Source: Candidatus Albibeggiatoa sp. nov. BB20 (GTDB lineage Bacteria; Pseudomonadota; Gammaproteobacteria; Beggiatoales; Beggiatoaceae). From it: a stretch of DNA of 26,785 bases. Below the pieces are notes generated by a model. The model ran no database searches. It was not told the origin of the DNA and saw only the letters and a program-made list of their open reading frames with translations. The DNA lies in assembly GCA_016744725.1 (NCBI GenBank), contig JADGDW010000046.1, forward strand, positions 1 to 26,785, read 5' to 3'. The translations under genes and the position numbers were made by a program. Every line of letters begins with the position of its first letter. The first letter of the stretch is position 1. Positions 6,930 to 15,009 of this stretch are shown in pieces.

Positions 6930-7885
6930 TGCAAGCATTGTGGTTAGAAAATGGTGAATTGCGTTACAGAGAAGATGCTGATTTACCTATTTATCAAGCA
7001 AATGAAGCTTTAGTTCGAGTTTTATTAGCGGGTATTTGTGCAACTGACTTACAGCTCACCCAAGGTTATTATCCATTTACAGGCATATTAGGCCATGAAT
7101 TTGTCGGAGAAATTGTGCAAGCACCACTTAAACCAGAATGGATAGGGCGGCGTGTTGTTGGAGAAATTAATATCGCTTGTGGTCATTGTGCTCAGTGTGT
7201 TGCGCTGCGCTCCACGCATTGTGAGAATCGCCATGTATTAGGGATTAAACAATATCATGGTGCATTTGCTGAATTCTTAAATTTGCCTTTGGATAACTTG
7301 CTTTGTGTGCCTGATAATGTGAGTAATGAACAAGCGGTTTTTGTTGAGCCACTCGCCGCCGCATTGGAAATTCAGAATCAATATCATGTAAAACCCACTG
7401 ATAAAGTGTTGGTGATTGGTGCTGGACGTTTAGGTCAAGTGATTGCGCAAACGCTAACCTTAACTGGCTGTGATTTGCAAGTGGTTGCGCGTTATCCAAA
7501 GCAACAAAATTTATTAAAAAAACAAATGATTCATTGGATTTTAGAAACTGAAATTGAGCCACAATATTATGATTTAGTTATTGAGGCCACAGGCTCTGAT
7601 TCTGGGTTTCAAGCAGCAGTGAATGCAGTACGCCCTCAAGGGACAATTATTTTAAAAAGTACTTACAAAGGTGATACTCAAGTTAACTTCTCTCACATTG
7701 TCGTGAATGAAATTCAAATCATTGGTTCACGCTGTGGAGCATTTACACCTGTATTGAATCTATTAGCCCAGCAAAAACTCCATCCTGAAAGGCTGATTGA
7801 CACACAATATTGTTTAAAACAAGGGCTAAATGCGTTTGATGCAGCTCAACAAAAAGGGGTGATGAAAGTATTGCTTACACCGTAA
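6929..7885 (+). CDS. Zinc-dependent medium-chain dehydrogenase (alcohol dehydrogenase-like)
   Basis: 318-residue member of the MDR superfamily that oxidises or reduces alcohol/carbonyl groups with NAD(P). The catalytic zinc ligands C37 (GICATD), H56-E57 (GHE) and the downstream E140 (VEP) are present. The structural zinc site is complete: C84, C87, C90, C98. The Rossmann nucleotide motif is VLVIGAGRLGQ (about 164-174). It is slightly shorter than the usual 340-350 residues. It is cytoplasmic, with no signal peptide. The start overlaps the stop of the binding-protein gene by one base, so the two are translated together and probably act on related molecules. Substrate is unknown; threonine- or sorbitol-dehydrogenase-like members share the same motifs. 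Confidence 0.85.
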   Translation: MQALWLENGELRYREDADLPIYQANEALVRVLLAGICATDLQLTQGYYPFTGILGHEFVGEIVQAPLKPEWIGRRVVGEINIACGHCAQCVALRSTHCENRHVLGIKQYHGAFAEFLNLPLDNLLCVPDNVSNEQAVFVEPLAAALEIQNQYHVKPTDKVLVIGAGRLGQVIAQTLTLTGCDLQVVARYPKQQNLLKKQMIHWILETEIEPQYYDLVIEATGSDSGFQAAVNAVRPQGTIILKSTYKGDTQVNFSHIVVNEIQIIGSRCGAFTPVLNLLAQQKLHPERLIDTQYCLKQGLNAFDAAQQKGVMKVLLTP

Positions 7886-7926
7886 TAGTCGCAAGTATTA
7901 ATAAGGCTGTATTTTGAACTATAATT

Positions 7927-7961
7927 AATCCCATTTAAAGTATTAAACTAATGGGATTTTT
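7927..7961 (+). terminator. Intrinsic terminator after the MDR dehydrogenase
   Basis: AATCCCATT (7927-7935) pairs perfectly with AATGGGATT (7950-7958) around a 14-base loop, followed by T residues to 7961. It lies 41 bases after the dehydrogenase stop and just before the IS630 remnant. Confidence 0.75.
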
Positions 7962-7983
7962 AAAAAAATCAAGGTGATAATAG

Positions 7984-8416
7984 ATGAAAAAGAGATATAG
8001 TGAAGACCTAAAAGAACGAGTAGTAACCTATGTAGAAGAAGGGGGACGGGTAAAAGATGCGGTGCGTATATTTAAAGTAACTGCGATGAGTATCAGTCGC
8101 TGGAGAAGAAGAAAGGCTGAAACTGGAGAATTAAAGAATAAGGCACGGAAGGAATGGGCAAGAAAGGTTAATCAAAAAGCCTTAAAGGAATATGTCAAGA
8201 AGAATCCAGAGCATTTGTTATCTGAAATGAGTAAGAAATTTGGAGTGTCAAGCAGCACAATCCATAGGAATTTAACCGCTTTAGGAATCGTGTATACAAA
8301 AAATTCAGGGTATGCAGAGCGAAATGAAGAAGGCTGACATTATTATCAAAAGCAATTGAAGTTAAAAGCGTTTATATTGACGAGGGATACAGCATCGTAT
8401 CAATAAAGAGTTTGCT
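7984..8416 (+). pseudogene. Broken IS630-family transposase
   Basis: The first 117 codons are an intact-looking IS630 N-terminus. They comprise a helix-turn-helix (KKRYSEDLKERVVTYVEEGG, then SISRWRRRK), a second winged-helix-like part (VSSSTIHRNLTALGI) and the YTKNSGYAERNEEG segment. A TGA at 8335-8337 stops the frame. The family sequence continues past it (HYYQKQLK), shifts frame into VKSVYIDEG, which carries the first acid of the DDE core, and shifts again into GIQHRINKEFA ending near 8416. The rest of the catalytic domain is absent. With one nonsense codon, two frameshifts and a large 3' deletion the element cannot encode an active transposase, though a 117-residue DNA-binding fragment could still be made (AAGGTGATA ribosome site before 7984). 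Confidence 0.82.
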
Positions 8417-8520
8417 TAGATTAAGCAAGATCAAGAAATTTCTGTTTCTACTACTTCCATCGGCTACATTGTTAAACAAACTGCAAACCTTATCAAAAGG
8501 CTCGCAGCATATTTTTGATA
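8417..8520. other. Short gene-free stretch after the IS630 remnant
   Basis: An open plus-strand stretch reads EISVSTTSIGYIVKQ, which resembles a helix-turn-helix piece of a different integrase-type transposase. It is too short to assign. It may be a second mobile-element fragment joined to the IS630 remnant. Confidence 0.2.
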
Positions 8521-9312
8521 TTAACTACTGAAGTCTAAACCCACTTGTTTTAATAAACTGTCACGATCTTCTGCAAATTGTTTTTCATTTGGATATTTAG
8601 AAATCATTTCAGATAACGAGTCAATTGCATCATACCAAATGCCTTCTTGAGCATAAACATGGGCAAAACGTTTCTCATCAGCATTAGACAATTCAGTATC
8701 TAAGTTATCAGGTTTATTAATTAGTTTAATAGTACCTTCTGTCACTATATCATTTGAGCGCATACCTTCAGCAACCATTGAAATTGCCCAACGATACACA
8801 ATATCAGGTTTCAAACTAACATCATGTTTTGATAAATCAATACCTTGAATACCTGATGCAGGGTCAGCAATTTTCGTTTCTAAGACAGGATCAATACTAT
8901 CTTCTAAGGAAACTTTACCTGCTTCAATTTCAGAATCATCATAAGTTAAAGTAAAACGGAATGGCACATCTACATTATTAGAAATATACCAATACAACGT
9001 AGGTTGTTGACTGATGGTTAAACCTGTGTGCTCAGGTGCAATCACCGCCAATGTAGGAATGGATGCACTATCGCTTAAACCACGAGTCCCACCACCCACA
9101 CGACGTGAAGGAGCACCGTCCACTTTTGGGGTAAACATTTGTAAACCACCACGAGTCCCACCACCCACACGCCGCGTAGGCGCACCATCCACCTTAGGTG
9201 TATACATCAGTGGGGAATCAGCTTGTGCCGATTGAATCAAACTAATGGGAGAGTTGGAAAAGCTAATTAAAGCAACACCTAAAGACAAACCGAGTAGAGC
9301 TGTCTTATACAT
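8521..9312 (-). CDS. DUF928-family exported protein with duplicated motif
   Basis: 263-residue secreted protein. A Sec signal peptide (roughly residues 1-32, ending SAQA) is followed by two adjacent copies of a 23-residue unit containing TPKVDGAPxRRVGGGTRG. After these comes the DUF928 body with the family's LAVIAPEHTGLTISQQPTLYWYI opening, an RWAISMV core strand and a C-terminal helical region (KRFAHVYAQEGIWYDAIDSLSEM). DUF928 proteins are known mainly from cyanobacteria and Beggiatoa-like bacteria and have no established function. The ATG at 9312 is chosen over one 30 bases upstream because AAAGGAGG sits right before it and the signal peptide then begins MYKTALLG. It is transcribed alone, divergent from yajQ. 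Confidence 0.85.
   Translation of the reverse strand: MYKTALLGLSLGVALISFSNSPISLIQSAQADSPLMYTPKVDGAPTRRVGGGTRGGLQMFTPKVDGAPSRRVGGGTRGLSDSASIPTLAVIAPEHTGLTISQQPTLYWYISNNVDVPFRFTLTYDDSEIEAGKVSLEDSIDPVLETKIADPASGIQGIDLSKHDVSLKPDIVYRWAISMVAEGMRSNDIVTEGTIKLINKPDNLDTELSNADEKRFAHVYAQEGIWYDAIDSLSEMISKYPNEKQFAEDRDSLLKQVGLDFSS
9080..9171 (-). repeat. Direct repeat inside the DUF928 gene
   Basis: An identical 23-base block occurs at 9080-9102 and again at 9149-9171, offset by 69 bases (23 codons). The encoded units differ only slightly, indicating a recent or conserved in-frame duplication of the VDGAPxRRVGGGTRG motif. Confidence 0.85.
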
Positions 9313-9421
9313 AGTAGGCCTCCTTTGCATGATAAAGAGCAAATTCGAAAATAGAGTTAAATGATTGGTATTGAGTATAGCTTTTCAGTGCATAATTAAC
9401 AATAAACAATCACTAATTAAC

Positions 9422-9446
9422 CAAATATACAAAATTAATTTATTTG
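9422..9446. promoter_or_regulatory. Inverted repeat between DUF928 gene and yajQ
   Basis: CAAATA (9422-9427) and TATTTG (9441-9446), each flanked by TTAA, lie in the 288-base divergent intergenic region. A possible operator, but in such AT-rich DNA chance occurrence is plausible. Confidence 0.25.
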
Positions 9447-9600
9447 TTAATCAAATATTTAAGGTGATATCATTGTTTCATTATTTTATAAAATAGTAAA
9501 GTCTTTGCTGTAAAAACCGATAGGTAAAATTAATTTCACACTGATTGCTTAGTTATGGGATAATAAATATTTTAATGCCAGTTATTTTTAGGAAGACATG

Positions 9601-10083
9601 ATGCCTTCTCTTGATATTGTTTCTGAGGTCGATGCACACGAAGTGGCGAATGCAGTTGACCAAAGTAATCGTGAATTAGCAACACGGTTTGATTTTAAAG
9701 GCACAGATGCCAAAATAGAACACAATGCAGAAAATCTTACTTTAATTGCAGAAACTGATTTCCAGCTGCAACAAATCCAAGATATTTTGCATAAAAAAAT
9801 GACAAAACGTGGTATTGATATTTTGTCTCTGGAAGCAGGTAAACCAGAATTGCAACATAAATCAGCTAAGCAAGTCATTACGGTTAAGCAAGGTGTTGAT
9901 ACAGATATCGCCAAAAAAATTGTAAAATTGATAAAAGACACCAAATTAAAACTACAAGCATCCATTCAGGGTGAACAAGTCCGCGTTACTGGTAAAAAAC
10001 GCGATGACTTGCAACAAGTTATTGCTATATTAAAACAGCAAAAACTAGGATTACCACTACAATTTATTAACTTTCGAGATTAG
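9601..10083 (+). CDS. yajQ: YajQ-family cyclic di-GMP-binding protein
   Basis: 160-residue cytoplasmic protein of the YajQ family. It starts MPSLDIVSEVDAHEVANAVDQ and carries the family's ATRFDFKGTDAKIE and DIAKKIVKLIKDTKLK segments, matching the usual length of about 160. Members bind nucleotides or nucleic acids, and in some species (Xanthomonas, Pseudomonas) they bind cyclic di-GMP and act with a transcription factor. The second of two adjacent ATGs is taken as the start because family members begin MPS and AGGA at 9590-9593 is then at good spacing. dsbC follows 9 bases after the stop, with its ribosome site overlapping this stop region. Confidence 0.93.
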   Translation: MPSLDIVSEVDAHEVANAVDQSNRELATRFDFKGTDAKIEHNAENLTLIAETDFQLQQIQDILHKKMTKRGIDILSLEAGKPELQHKSAKQVITVKQGVDTDIAKKIVKLIKDTKLKLQASIQGEQVRVTGKKRDDLQQVIAILKQQKLGLPLQFINFRD

Positions 10084-10092
10084 GAGCTTTAC

Positions 10093-10818
10093 ATGCGTTT
10101 TGTCTTATTTAGTTTATTGTTAGCGTTTTCTAGCACAAGTTGGGCAGAAGAAGTGCCTAAAGTCGTGCAGGATACGTTAAGAAGTTTAGTCAGTGTTCCC
10201 AATATTAATATTGAAGCGACTAAATCACCTATTACGGGCTTGTATGAAGCAACAATTGGCACCGAAGTGGTTTATATCAGTGAAGACGGTAAATACTTAA
10301 TTGTGGGTGATATTCGTGACACGGTGACTCGTGAAAATATCACAGACCGTAAGCGTAATGAATTACGAGTGAAAAGCTTAAGAGATGTGCCTGATGCTGA
10401 AACCGTGGTTTTTGCTCCTGAAGGTGAAGCCAAATATACAGTTGATGTATTCACCGATGTTGATTGCCCTTATTGTGCCCGTTTACACCGTGAAGTACCT
10501 GAGTTAAATAAAAATGGGGTAAAAGTACGTTATTTAGCATTCCCACGTGCGGGTATGCAGTCAAAAACCTATAGCACAATGCAATCAATTTGGTGTGCAG
10601 ATGACCGCCAACAAGCAATGAGCGATGCTAAAGAAAATAAATCGATTGATGCTAAAACCTGCAAAAATCCGATTTCTAAACAATATCGTTTAGGTCAACA
10701 AGTCGGTGTTTCTGGTACGCCTGCAATGGTTTTACCTAATGGTGAATTATTACCGGGCTATTTACCTGCAAGCAAATTAGTTGCTTATTTGAAAGGTGAA
10801 TTAAACTCATTCCGTTAA
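10093..10818 (+). CDS. dsbC: Thiol:disulfide isomerase DsbC
   Basis: 241-residue periplasmic disulfide isomerase. It has a signal peptide (residues 1-18, cut after SWA), an N-terminal DsbC/DsbG dimerisation domain (about 20-85), and a thioredoxin-fold domain with catalytic CPYC at 125-128 in DVDCPYCARLH and the cis-Pro loop SGTPAMV. A second cysteine pair (SIWCADD and KTCKNP) corresponds to the structural disulfide of DsbC. It corrects wrongly formed disulfides in exported proteins and is reduced by DsbD. Translation is probably coupled to yajQ (9-base gap, TTAGGAGC ribosome site). Multi-heme and disulfide-containing exported proteins such as FccAB are plausible clients, which is inference. 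Confidence 0.94.
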   Translation: MRFVLFSLLLAFSSTSWAEEVPKVVQDTLRSLVSVPNINIEATKSPITGLYEATIGTEVVYISEDGKYLIVGDIRDTVTRENITDRKRNELRVKSLRDVPDAETVVFAPEGEAKYTVDVFTDVDCPYCARLHREVPELNKNGVKVRYLAFPRAGMQSKTYSTMQSIWCADDRQQAMSDAKENKSIDAKTCKNPISKQYRLGQQVGVSGTPAMVLPNGELLPGYLPASKLVAYLKGELNSFR

Positions 10819-10889
10819 GATTGAGAAACAGTCTATTTTTCGAGAATGGATTCATTTTTAGGAATAGATATTAAATCACTTTAATATTG

Positions 10890-10941
10890 AGGAGTTCAAA
10901 GCTTTAGCTAATACTGATAAAACTTTGGGCTCCTTTTTTTT
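10890..10941 (+). terminator. Strong intrinsic terminator after dsbC
   Basis: An 11-base stem, GGAGTTCAAAG (10891-10901) with CTTTGGGCTCC (10923-10933), two pairs being G-U, is followed by eight T (10934-10941). It ends the yajQ-dsbC unit and faces the convergent gene on the minus strand. Confidence 0.9.
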
Positions 10942-10951
10942 GCTTAATCAT

Positions 10952-12613
10952 TTATTCTATAGCAGCTTTAGGCTCTTGGTTTACTGCTACAGGATGCTGA
11001 ACAGCTCGAACCAAAACAAACTTAAATACCTGTTCTTCGGTTAAGCTGATTTGCAAAGTCACTTCATAACGCGCAACCACTTCCCCTGTTGGAGCTAAGG
11101 CATTCACTACAGGAATGTAAACCAAACTGGCATCTTGTGCCACAAAGCTACATGCATTATTCGCGCTACCTACCGCTAATTCCTCACCACCATTTAACTC
11201 AAATGATAAGTCTTCAATATCACCACCCCAGCGTAACTGTACTGAATACACTTGACCTGTTGATAATGCGATGCTTGGGACATTAAGTAAAGCCACGGTG
11301 ACACCTTCTTCATCAACGGTTTGAAATGTGGCGGCTTCTATAACTTCAGTATGTAAAAACACATCAAAGCTTTTATTGTTATCTTCATCAACTAAATTGG
11401 TTGCAGGGCTGGAAAATGACGTGAAACATTGCTCACTGGCGATACTTGTGCCTAATTCAAAAGTTGAGAAATTATTTGCTGTACCATCTGAGCTAATACT
11501 GAGTATTTTTCGTTCACCGTTAGAACGATTGACCCGAAATACATCAACCACCGTATTATCATCCGCTTCAATCAAATTACTGGCAGCCGATTCATAATTA
11601 ATATACAAACCCGAGTCTGAAATTGAAGGTAACACCGCATTATAATTAGGTTCACCATCAAACCCAAAACTCATACGAGCCAATTGATTCGTTGTTAAAT
11701 CATAAAATACAATGTCTGAAAAACCATTAGTATCATTGGCAAACAGATTATTTGCATCGGTATCAAACGCAACATGCAAACCTGAACCTGAAATCATCGG
11801 CGCGTAAGAATGATTATTAGCCAGTGTGCCATCGTTAGCCACGCTCAAGATTCTGCGTTCGCCCGTGTTTAAATCGGTAAAGATAATGTCTGCTTTTTCA
11901 TTGGTGTCGTTTAATACTAAATTGCTGGCCAGCGATTGGAATACAATGCGAGCACCATCATTCGAAATGCTAGGTTTGTATGATGCGTTATTGGCTTCTA
12001 CGCCTACACTGTCAGTGCTGATACGTGAAATTTGTGCGCTGGAAACATCGTAGAGAAAAATATCAGAAACGCTATTGGCATCGCCTACGACTAAGTTGCT
12101 GGCCTTCGATTCAAATACAACTCGCTGTCCATCAGCGGATAACATTGGATTAGAGCTTGCAGCGTCACCAATTTGAGTCAGATTAGTCAAAATTGCTGTG
12201 AAGCGATCGTATAAAAATACATCTGAAACCGCGTTTATATCGCCTTCTGATAAATTCGACGCAGACGAGGTAAAGGCAACCATACGCCCATCATCAGAGA
12301 TCACTGCTTGAGTTGAATTGGCATTGCCTTCGCCCAAACTACTGACGCTAATTCGTTGAGTTTGTTTTTGCCATTGGTCATGTACAAAGATGTCAAATAC
12401 ATTGTTATGATCGTTTAAATCAATATCATCGGCTAAAGATTGAAAGACAACATAACGCCCATTTTGTGAAATTGCTTGACGACTAGCAAAACTATCTGCA
12501 TTCGCTTGCAATCCCTCATTTGCTACACTCGCACGTGTTGTAATGCCATCAGCCCACACTGTGCTGCTGGTTAAACAACTTAGAAGTAAAATGAAAAGTC
12601 GTTTTTTATTCAT
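10952..12613 (-). CDS. Exported seven-repeat beta-propeller (PD40/TolB-like) protein
   Basis: 553-residue secreted protein with a Sec signal (residues 1-21, cut after VWA). It carries seven repeats of about 55 residues, each built on ISxDGRxVxFxSxASNLxxxDxNxxxDxFxYD, predicting a seven-bladed WD40-like (PD40) beta-propeller up to about residue 415. Every repeat keeps an acidic D-x-N-x3-D loop that could bind calcium. A further C-terminal beta-rich region of about 130 residues (Calx- or Ig-like in look, not identified) carries one or two cysteines. Such proteins are often extracellular or periplasmic, and their ligands are generally unknown. It is a single gene; the ribosome site is weak (GTGTAGAAAACC before the ATG). 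It is divergent from the LysR gene with only 88 bases between them. Confidence 0.85.
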   Translation of the reverse strand: MNKKRLFILLLSCLTSSTVWADGITTRASVANEGLQANADSFASRQAISQNGRYVVFQSLADDIDLNDHNNVFDIFVHDQWQKQTQRISVSSLGEGNANSTQAVISDDGRMVAFTSSASNLSEGDINAVSDVFLYDRFTAILTNLTQIGDAASSNPMLSADGQRVVFESKASNLVVGDANSVSDIFLYDVSSAQISRISTDSVGVEANNASYKPSISNDGARIVFQSLASNLVLNDTNEKADIIFTDLNTGERRILSVANDGTLANNHSYAPMISGSGLHVAFDTDANNLFANDTNGFSDIVFYDLTTNQLARMSFGFDGEPNYNAVLPSISDSGLYINYESAASNLIEADDNTVVDVFRVNRSNGERKILSISSDGTANNFSTFELGTSIASEQCFTSFSSPATNLVDEDNNKSFDVFLHTEVIEAATFQTVDEEGVTVALLNVPSIALSTGQVYSVQLRWGGDIEDLSFELNGGEELAVGSANNACSFVAQDASLVYIPVVNALAPTGEVVARYEVTLQISLTEEQVFKFVLVRAVQHPVAVNQEPKAAIE

Positions 12614-12701
12614 GGTTTTCTACACTTAATGCAATTGTTTTTAGTTATTGTAACAGCTTTAGTTTAGAGCTGGGTGATTTGAAAAACCAAAGGTATCAGT
12701 T

Positions 12702-13592
12702 ATGGATTTAAATGCAGTTGTGATCTTTAACAAGGTCGTAGAATGCCAAAGTTTTACTGAAGCAGCTCGACAATTATCACTGCCCAAATCGACTGTGAGT
12801 CGCAAAATTAGTGAATTAGAAGATTATTTAGGGGCACGATTATTACAGCGGACAACCCGAAAAATCACACTCACCGAATTGGGTGCAGAATATTATGAAA
12901 ATACCGCCAATATCAGTAATCAACTGGATGATGCTGTACGAGTGTTACGTGATGGGCAATTGAAACCGTCTGGCCGTTTGCGGATTACTGCGCCCGTGGA
13001 AATGCAGTCAGGTATGTATTTAAATGCAATTTTTGAATATATGGAACAATACCCTGATGTCAGTATTGATTTAGAATTGAGTTCTCGTTATACCAATTTA
13101 ATCCAAGAAGGTTTTGATTTGGCGATTCGTGGCGGTAAACTGGATGATTCAAGTTTAGTGGCTGTACGATTTATCAATGACCCTTTTCATTTGTACGCAC
13201 ATAAAGATTATTTTAAACACCTACCGCAACATCCTAGTGATTTGAAAAATGAGAAATTTGTGTTATATCAAGGTGATGTTGATTATCAAAACCGTTTGTT
13301 ATTTATCAGTGGACAACAACAAGTTGAATTGCCTGTGCAATATCAGTTTCAAGTAAACAGTCATTTAGTAATGCAACAATTTGTTGCACAACAACGTGCC
13401 ATTGGTAGCTTTCCACAATCTACTTTTCAAGGGAATCCACAAGCATCTGAATTTACCTGTATATTGCCTGATTGGCAAGTAGGACAAAGTTGGGGTCTAT
13501 CTTTTGTTTATCCTTCCAATCGACATGTCACTGCTAAAATGCGTAGTTTCATTGATTTTCTCAAATCCAAAGTCACTGCATTCCAATATTAA
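12702..13592 (+). CDS. LysR-family transcriptional regulator
   Basis: 296-residue DNA-binding protein. The N-terminal winged helix-turn-helix (residues 1-60: SFTEAARQLSLPKSTVSRKISELE, then LGARLLQRTTRKITLTELG) and a LysR substrate-binding domain (about 88-290) are both complete. It belongs to the large LTTR group close to the YafC/AaeR/DmlR type. It lies 144 bases before the cytochrome b561/YceI pair in the same direction, and a dyad just before that pair makes it the obvious candidate target. The effector is unknown. Confidence 0.92.
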   Translation: MDLNAVVIFNKVVECQSFTEAARQLSLPKSTVSRKISELEDYLGARLLQRTTRKITLTELGAEYYENTANISNQLDDAVRVLRDGQLKPSGRLRITAPVEMQSGMYLNAIFEYMEQYPDVSIDLELSSRYTNLIQEGFDLAIRGGKLDDSSLVAVRFINDPFHLYAHKDYFKHLPQHPSDLKNEKFVLYQGDVDYQNRLLFISGQQQVELPVQYQFQVNSHLVMQQFVAQQRAIGSFPQSTFQGNPQASEFTCILPDWQVGQSWGLSFVYPSNRHVTAKMRSFIDFLKSKVTAFQY

Positions 13593-13703
13593 CCATTATG
13601 AAGTGTTCAGATATTTAACCCTGTTTCTTATCTATTGTTCCATATATAAAACAATCAAATCTAAAAAATAGGGCTAATCAGTCTCATTCATATCGATTAT
13701 TCT

Positions 13704-13724
13704 GTATCTTAAGTTGATTGATAC
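13704..13724 (+). promoter_or_regulatory. Dyad GTATC-N11-GATAC before cytochrome b561 gene
   Basis: A perfect 5-base inverted repeat at 13704-13708 and 13720-13724, directly before the ribosome site. It resembles the interrupted dyads bound by LysR-type regulators, but the T-to-A spacing is 13 rather than the classical 11. It may be the binding site of the adjacent regulator or an RNA hairpin at the ribosome site. Confidence 0.35.
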
Positions 13725-13736
13725 GGAACATATACA

Positions 13737-14279
13737 ATGTTGAAAAACACCCAACAAAGCTGGGGATTGGTCAGCAAAACGTTTCACTGGTTACTCGTGC
13801 TTATCATCATTAGTTTATTTGGTTTAGGGTTGTGGATGGTAGAGCTCTCTTATTACGATTCTTGGTACAAAACCGCTCCAGATTTACATAAAAGCATTGG
13901 GATAATTGCGATGAGTTTGATGTTCATGCGCTTAATTTGGCGAGCGATGAATCCAACTCCCAAACCATTGGCAACCCATCACACTTGGGAACGTTATTTA
14001 GCACATGGTGTTCATATCACTTTATATCTCATCATTTTTTTGATTGGGATCACAGGTTATTTGATTTCAACCGCTGATGGTCGAGCAATTGAGGTGTTTG
14101 GACTGATTTCAATTCCATCCATAGGCATATTTATCGAGCGGCAAGAGGATGTTGCAGGCTGGGCACATTGGGCGTTGGCTTGGACATTAATGACTGTTGT
14201 CAGCTTACATTTTATCGGTGCATTGAAGCATCATTTTATTGATAAAGATTCAACTTTAGTACGCATGTTACATAAGTAA
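13737..14279 (+). CDS. Cytochrome b561 (YceJ-like)
   Basis: 180-residue inner-membrane diheme cytochrome b of the bacterial b561 family. Four transmembrane helices are visible, with the family's heme-ligand histidines in FHWLLV (helix 1), DLHKSIG (helix 2), HGVHITLY (helix 3) and LHFIGALKHHF (helix 4). Such proteins oxidise quinol and can pass electrons across the membrane. It is followed 17 bases later by a YceI protein, the common yceJ-yceI arrangement of proteobacteria, in which YceI is thought to bind isoprenoid lipids in the periplasm. A GATACGGAAC ribosome region precedes the start. Confidence 0.92.
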   Translation: MLKNTQQSWGLVSKTFHWLLVLIIISLFGLGLWMVELSYYDSWYKTAPDLHKSIGIIAMSLMFMRLIWRAMNPTPKPLATHHTWERYLAHGVHITLYLIIFLIGITGYLISTADGRAIEVFGLISIPSIGIFIERQEDVAGWAHWALAWTLMTVVSLHFIGALKHHFIDKDSTLVRMLHK

Positions 14280-14296
14280 ATTCAAGGATTAAGACA

Positions 14297-14872
14297 ATGC
14301 AATTATTTAAACAACTAGGTTTAGCCACCTTTTTAACCACAGCAGTGATGGCAAACAGTTTTGCTGCTACCTATGAAATTGATACTGAAGGTGCTCATGC
14401 TTCGATTAATTTTGAGATTCCGCATTTAGGTTACAGCATGTTACTCGGCCGTTTCAATCATTTTTCGGGTGAGTTCTCTTATGATGAGAAAGCCCCTGAA
14501 AAAGCCAGTATTCAGGTTGAAATTGATACAACCAGTTTAGACTCCAATCATGCTGAGCGAGATAAACATTTAAAAGGCAAAGATTTTTTAAATGTATCTC
14601 AATATCCTAAATCGTCTTTTGTGAGTAAAAGTTTTGAGCCAAGTGAAAACGGCGGGGTTTTAAAAGGGGATTTTACCTTGAAAGGGGTAACAAAACCGAT
14701 TGAAATTACTGTGACAAATATTGGTGCTGGTGATGACCCTTGGGGTGGTTATCGTCGTGGTTTTTCAGGTGAAACAAAGTTGACCTTGAAAGATTTTAAT
14801 ATTAATAAAGATTTAGGTGCTGCATCGCAAGCGGTGACTTTGAAGCTGTATGTTGAAGGGATTCGAAAATAA
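14297..14872 (+). CDS. YceI-family periplasmic protein
   Basis: 191-residue exported lipocalin-like beta-barrel. A Sec signal (residues 1-23, cut after SFA) precedes the YceI domain, with typical features: ATYEIDTEGAHASINFEIPHLGYS at the start, HAERDKHLKGKDFLNVSQYPKSSF in the middle, and GDFTLKGVTKPIEI. Family structures hold a polyisoprenoid/quinone chain in the barrel. It is in an operon with cytochrome b561, suggesting quinone handling next to the membrane cytochrome. An AAGGATTAAGAC ribosome site sits before the ATG. Confidence 0.93.
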   Translation: MQLFKQLGLATFLTTAVMANSFAATYEIDTEGAHASINFEIPHLGYSMLLGRFNHFSGEFSYDEKAPEKASIQVEIDTTSLDSNHAERDKHLKGKDFLNVSQYPKSSFVSKSFEPSENGGVLKGDFTLKGVTKPIEITVTNIGAGDDPWGGYRRGFSGETKLTLKDFNINKDLGAASQAVTLKLYVEGIRK

Positions 14873-15009
14873 GTTTTTAGTATTTTTTAAGGTTTGTTGT
14901 ATTTTGAGAAGAATGCAGCAAATTTTAATCATTTCCAGTATTATTGCATAATAAGCCTATGAATTTAGCATCCATTATTTTCGATAACCTCATATCGTGA
15001 GAATCAGTT

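Noticed and set aside
9313..9342. Upstream ATG for the DUF928 gene
   Set aside because: AAAGGAGG lies between the two ATGs and serves the one at 9312; the signal peptide is also better formed from there.
11089..12053. Plus-strand open frames opposite the beta-propeller gene
   Set aside because: They are antisense shadows of the repeats, without ribosome sites or recognisable protein.
11000..12500. Regular repeats considered as a CRISPR or DNA repeat array
   Set aside because: The repeats are conserved at the protein level (propeller blades) and poorly at the DNA level.
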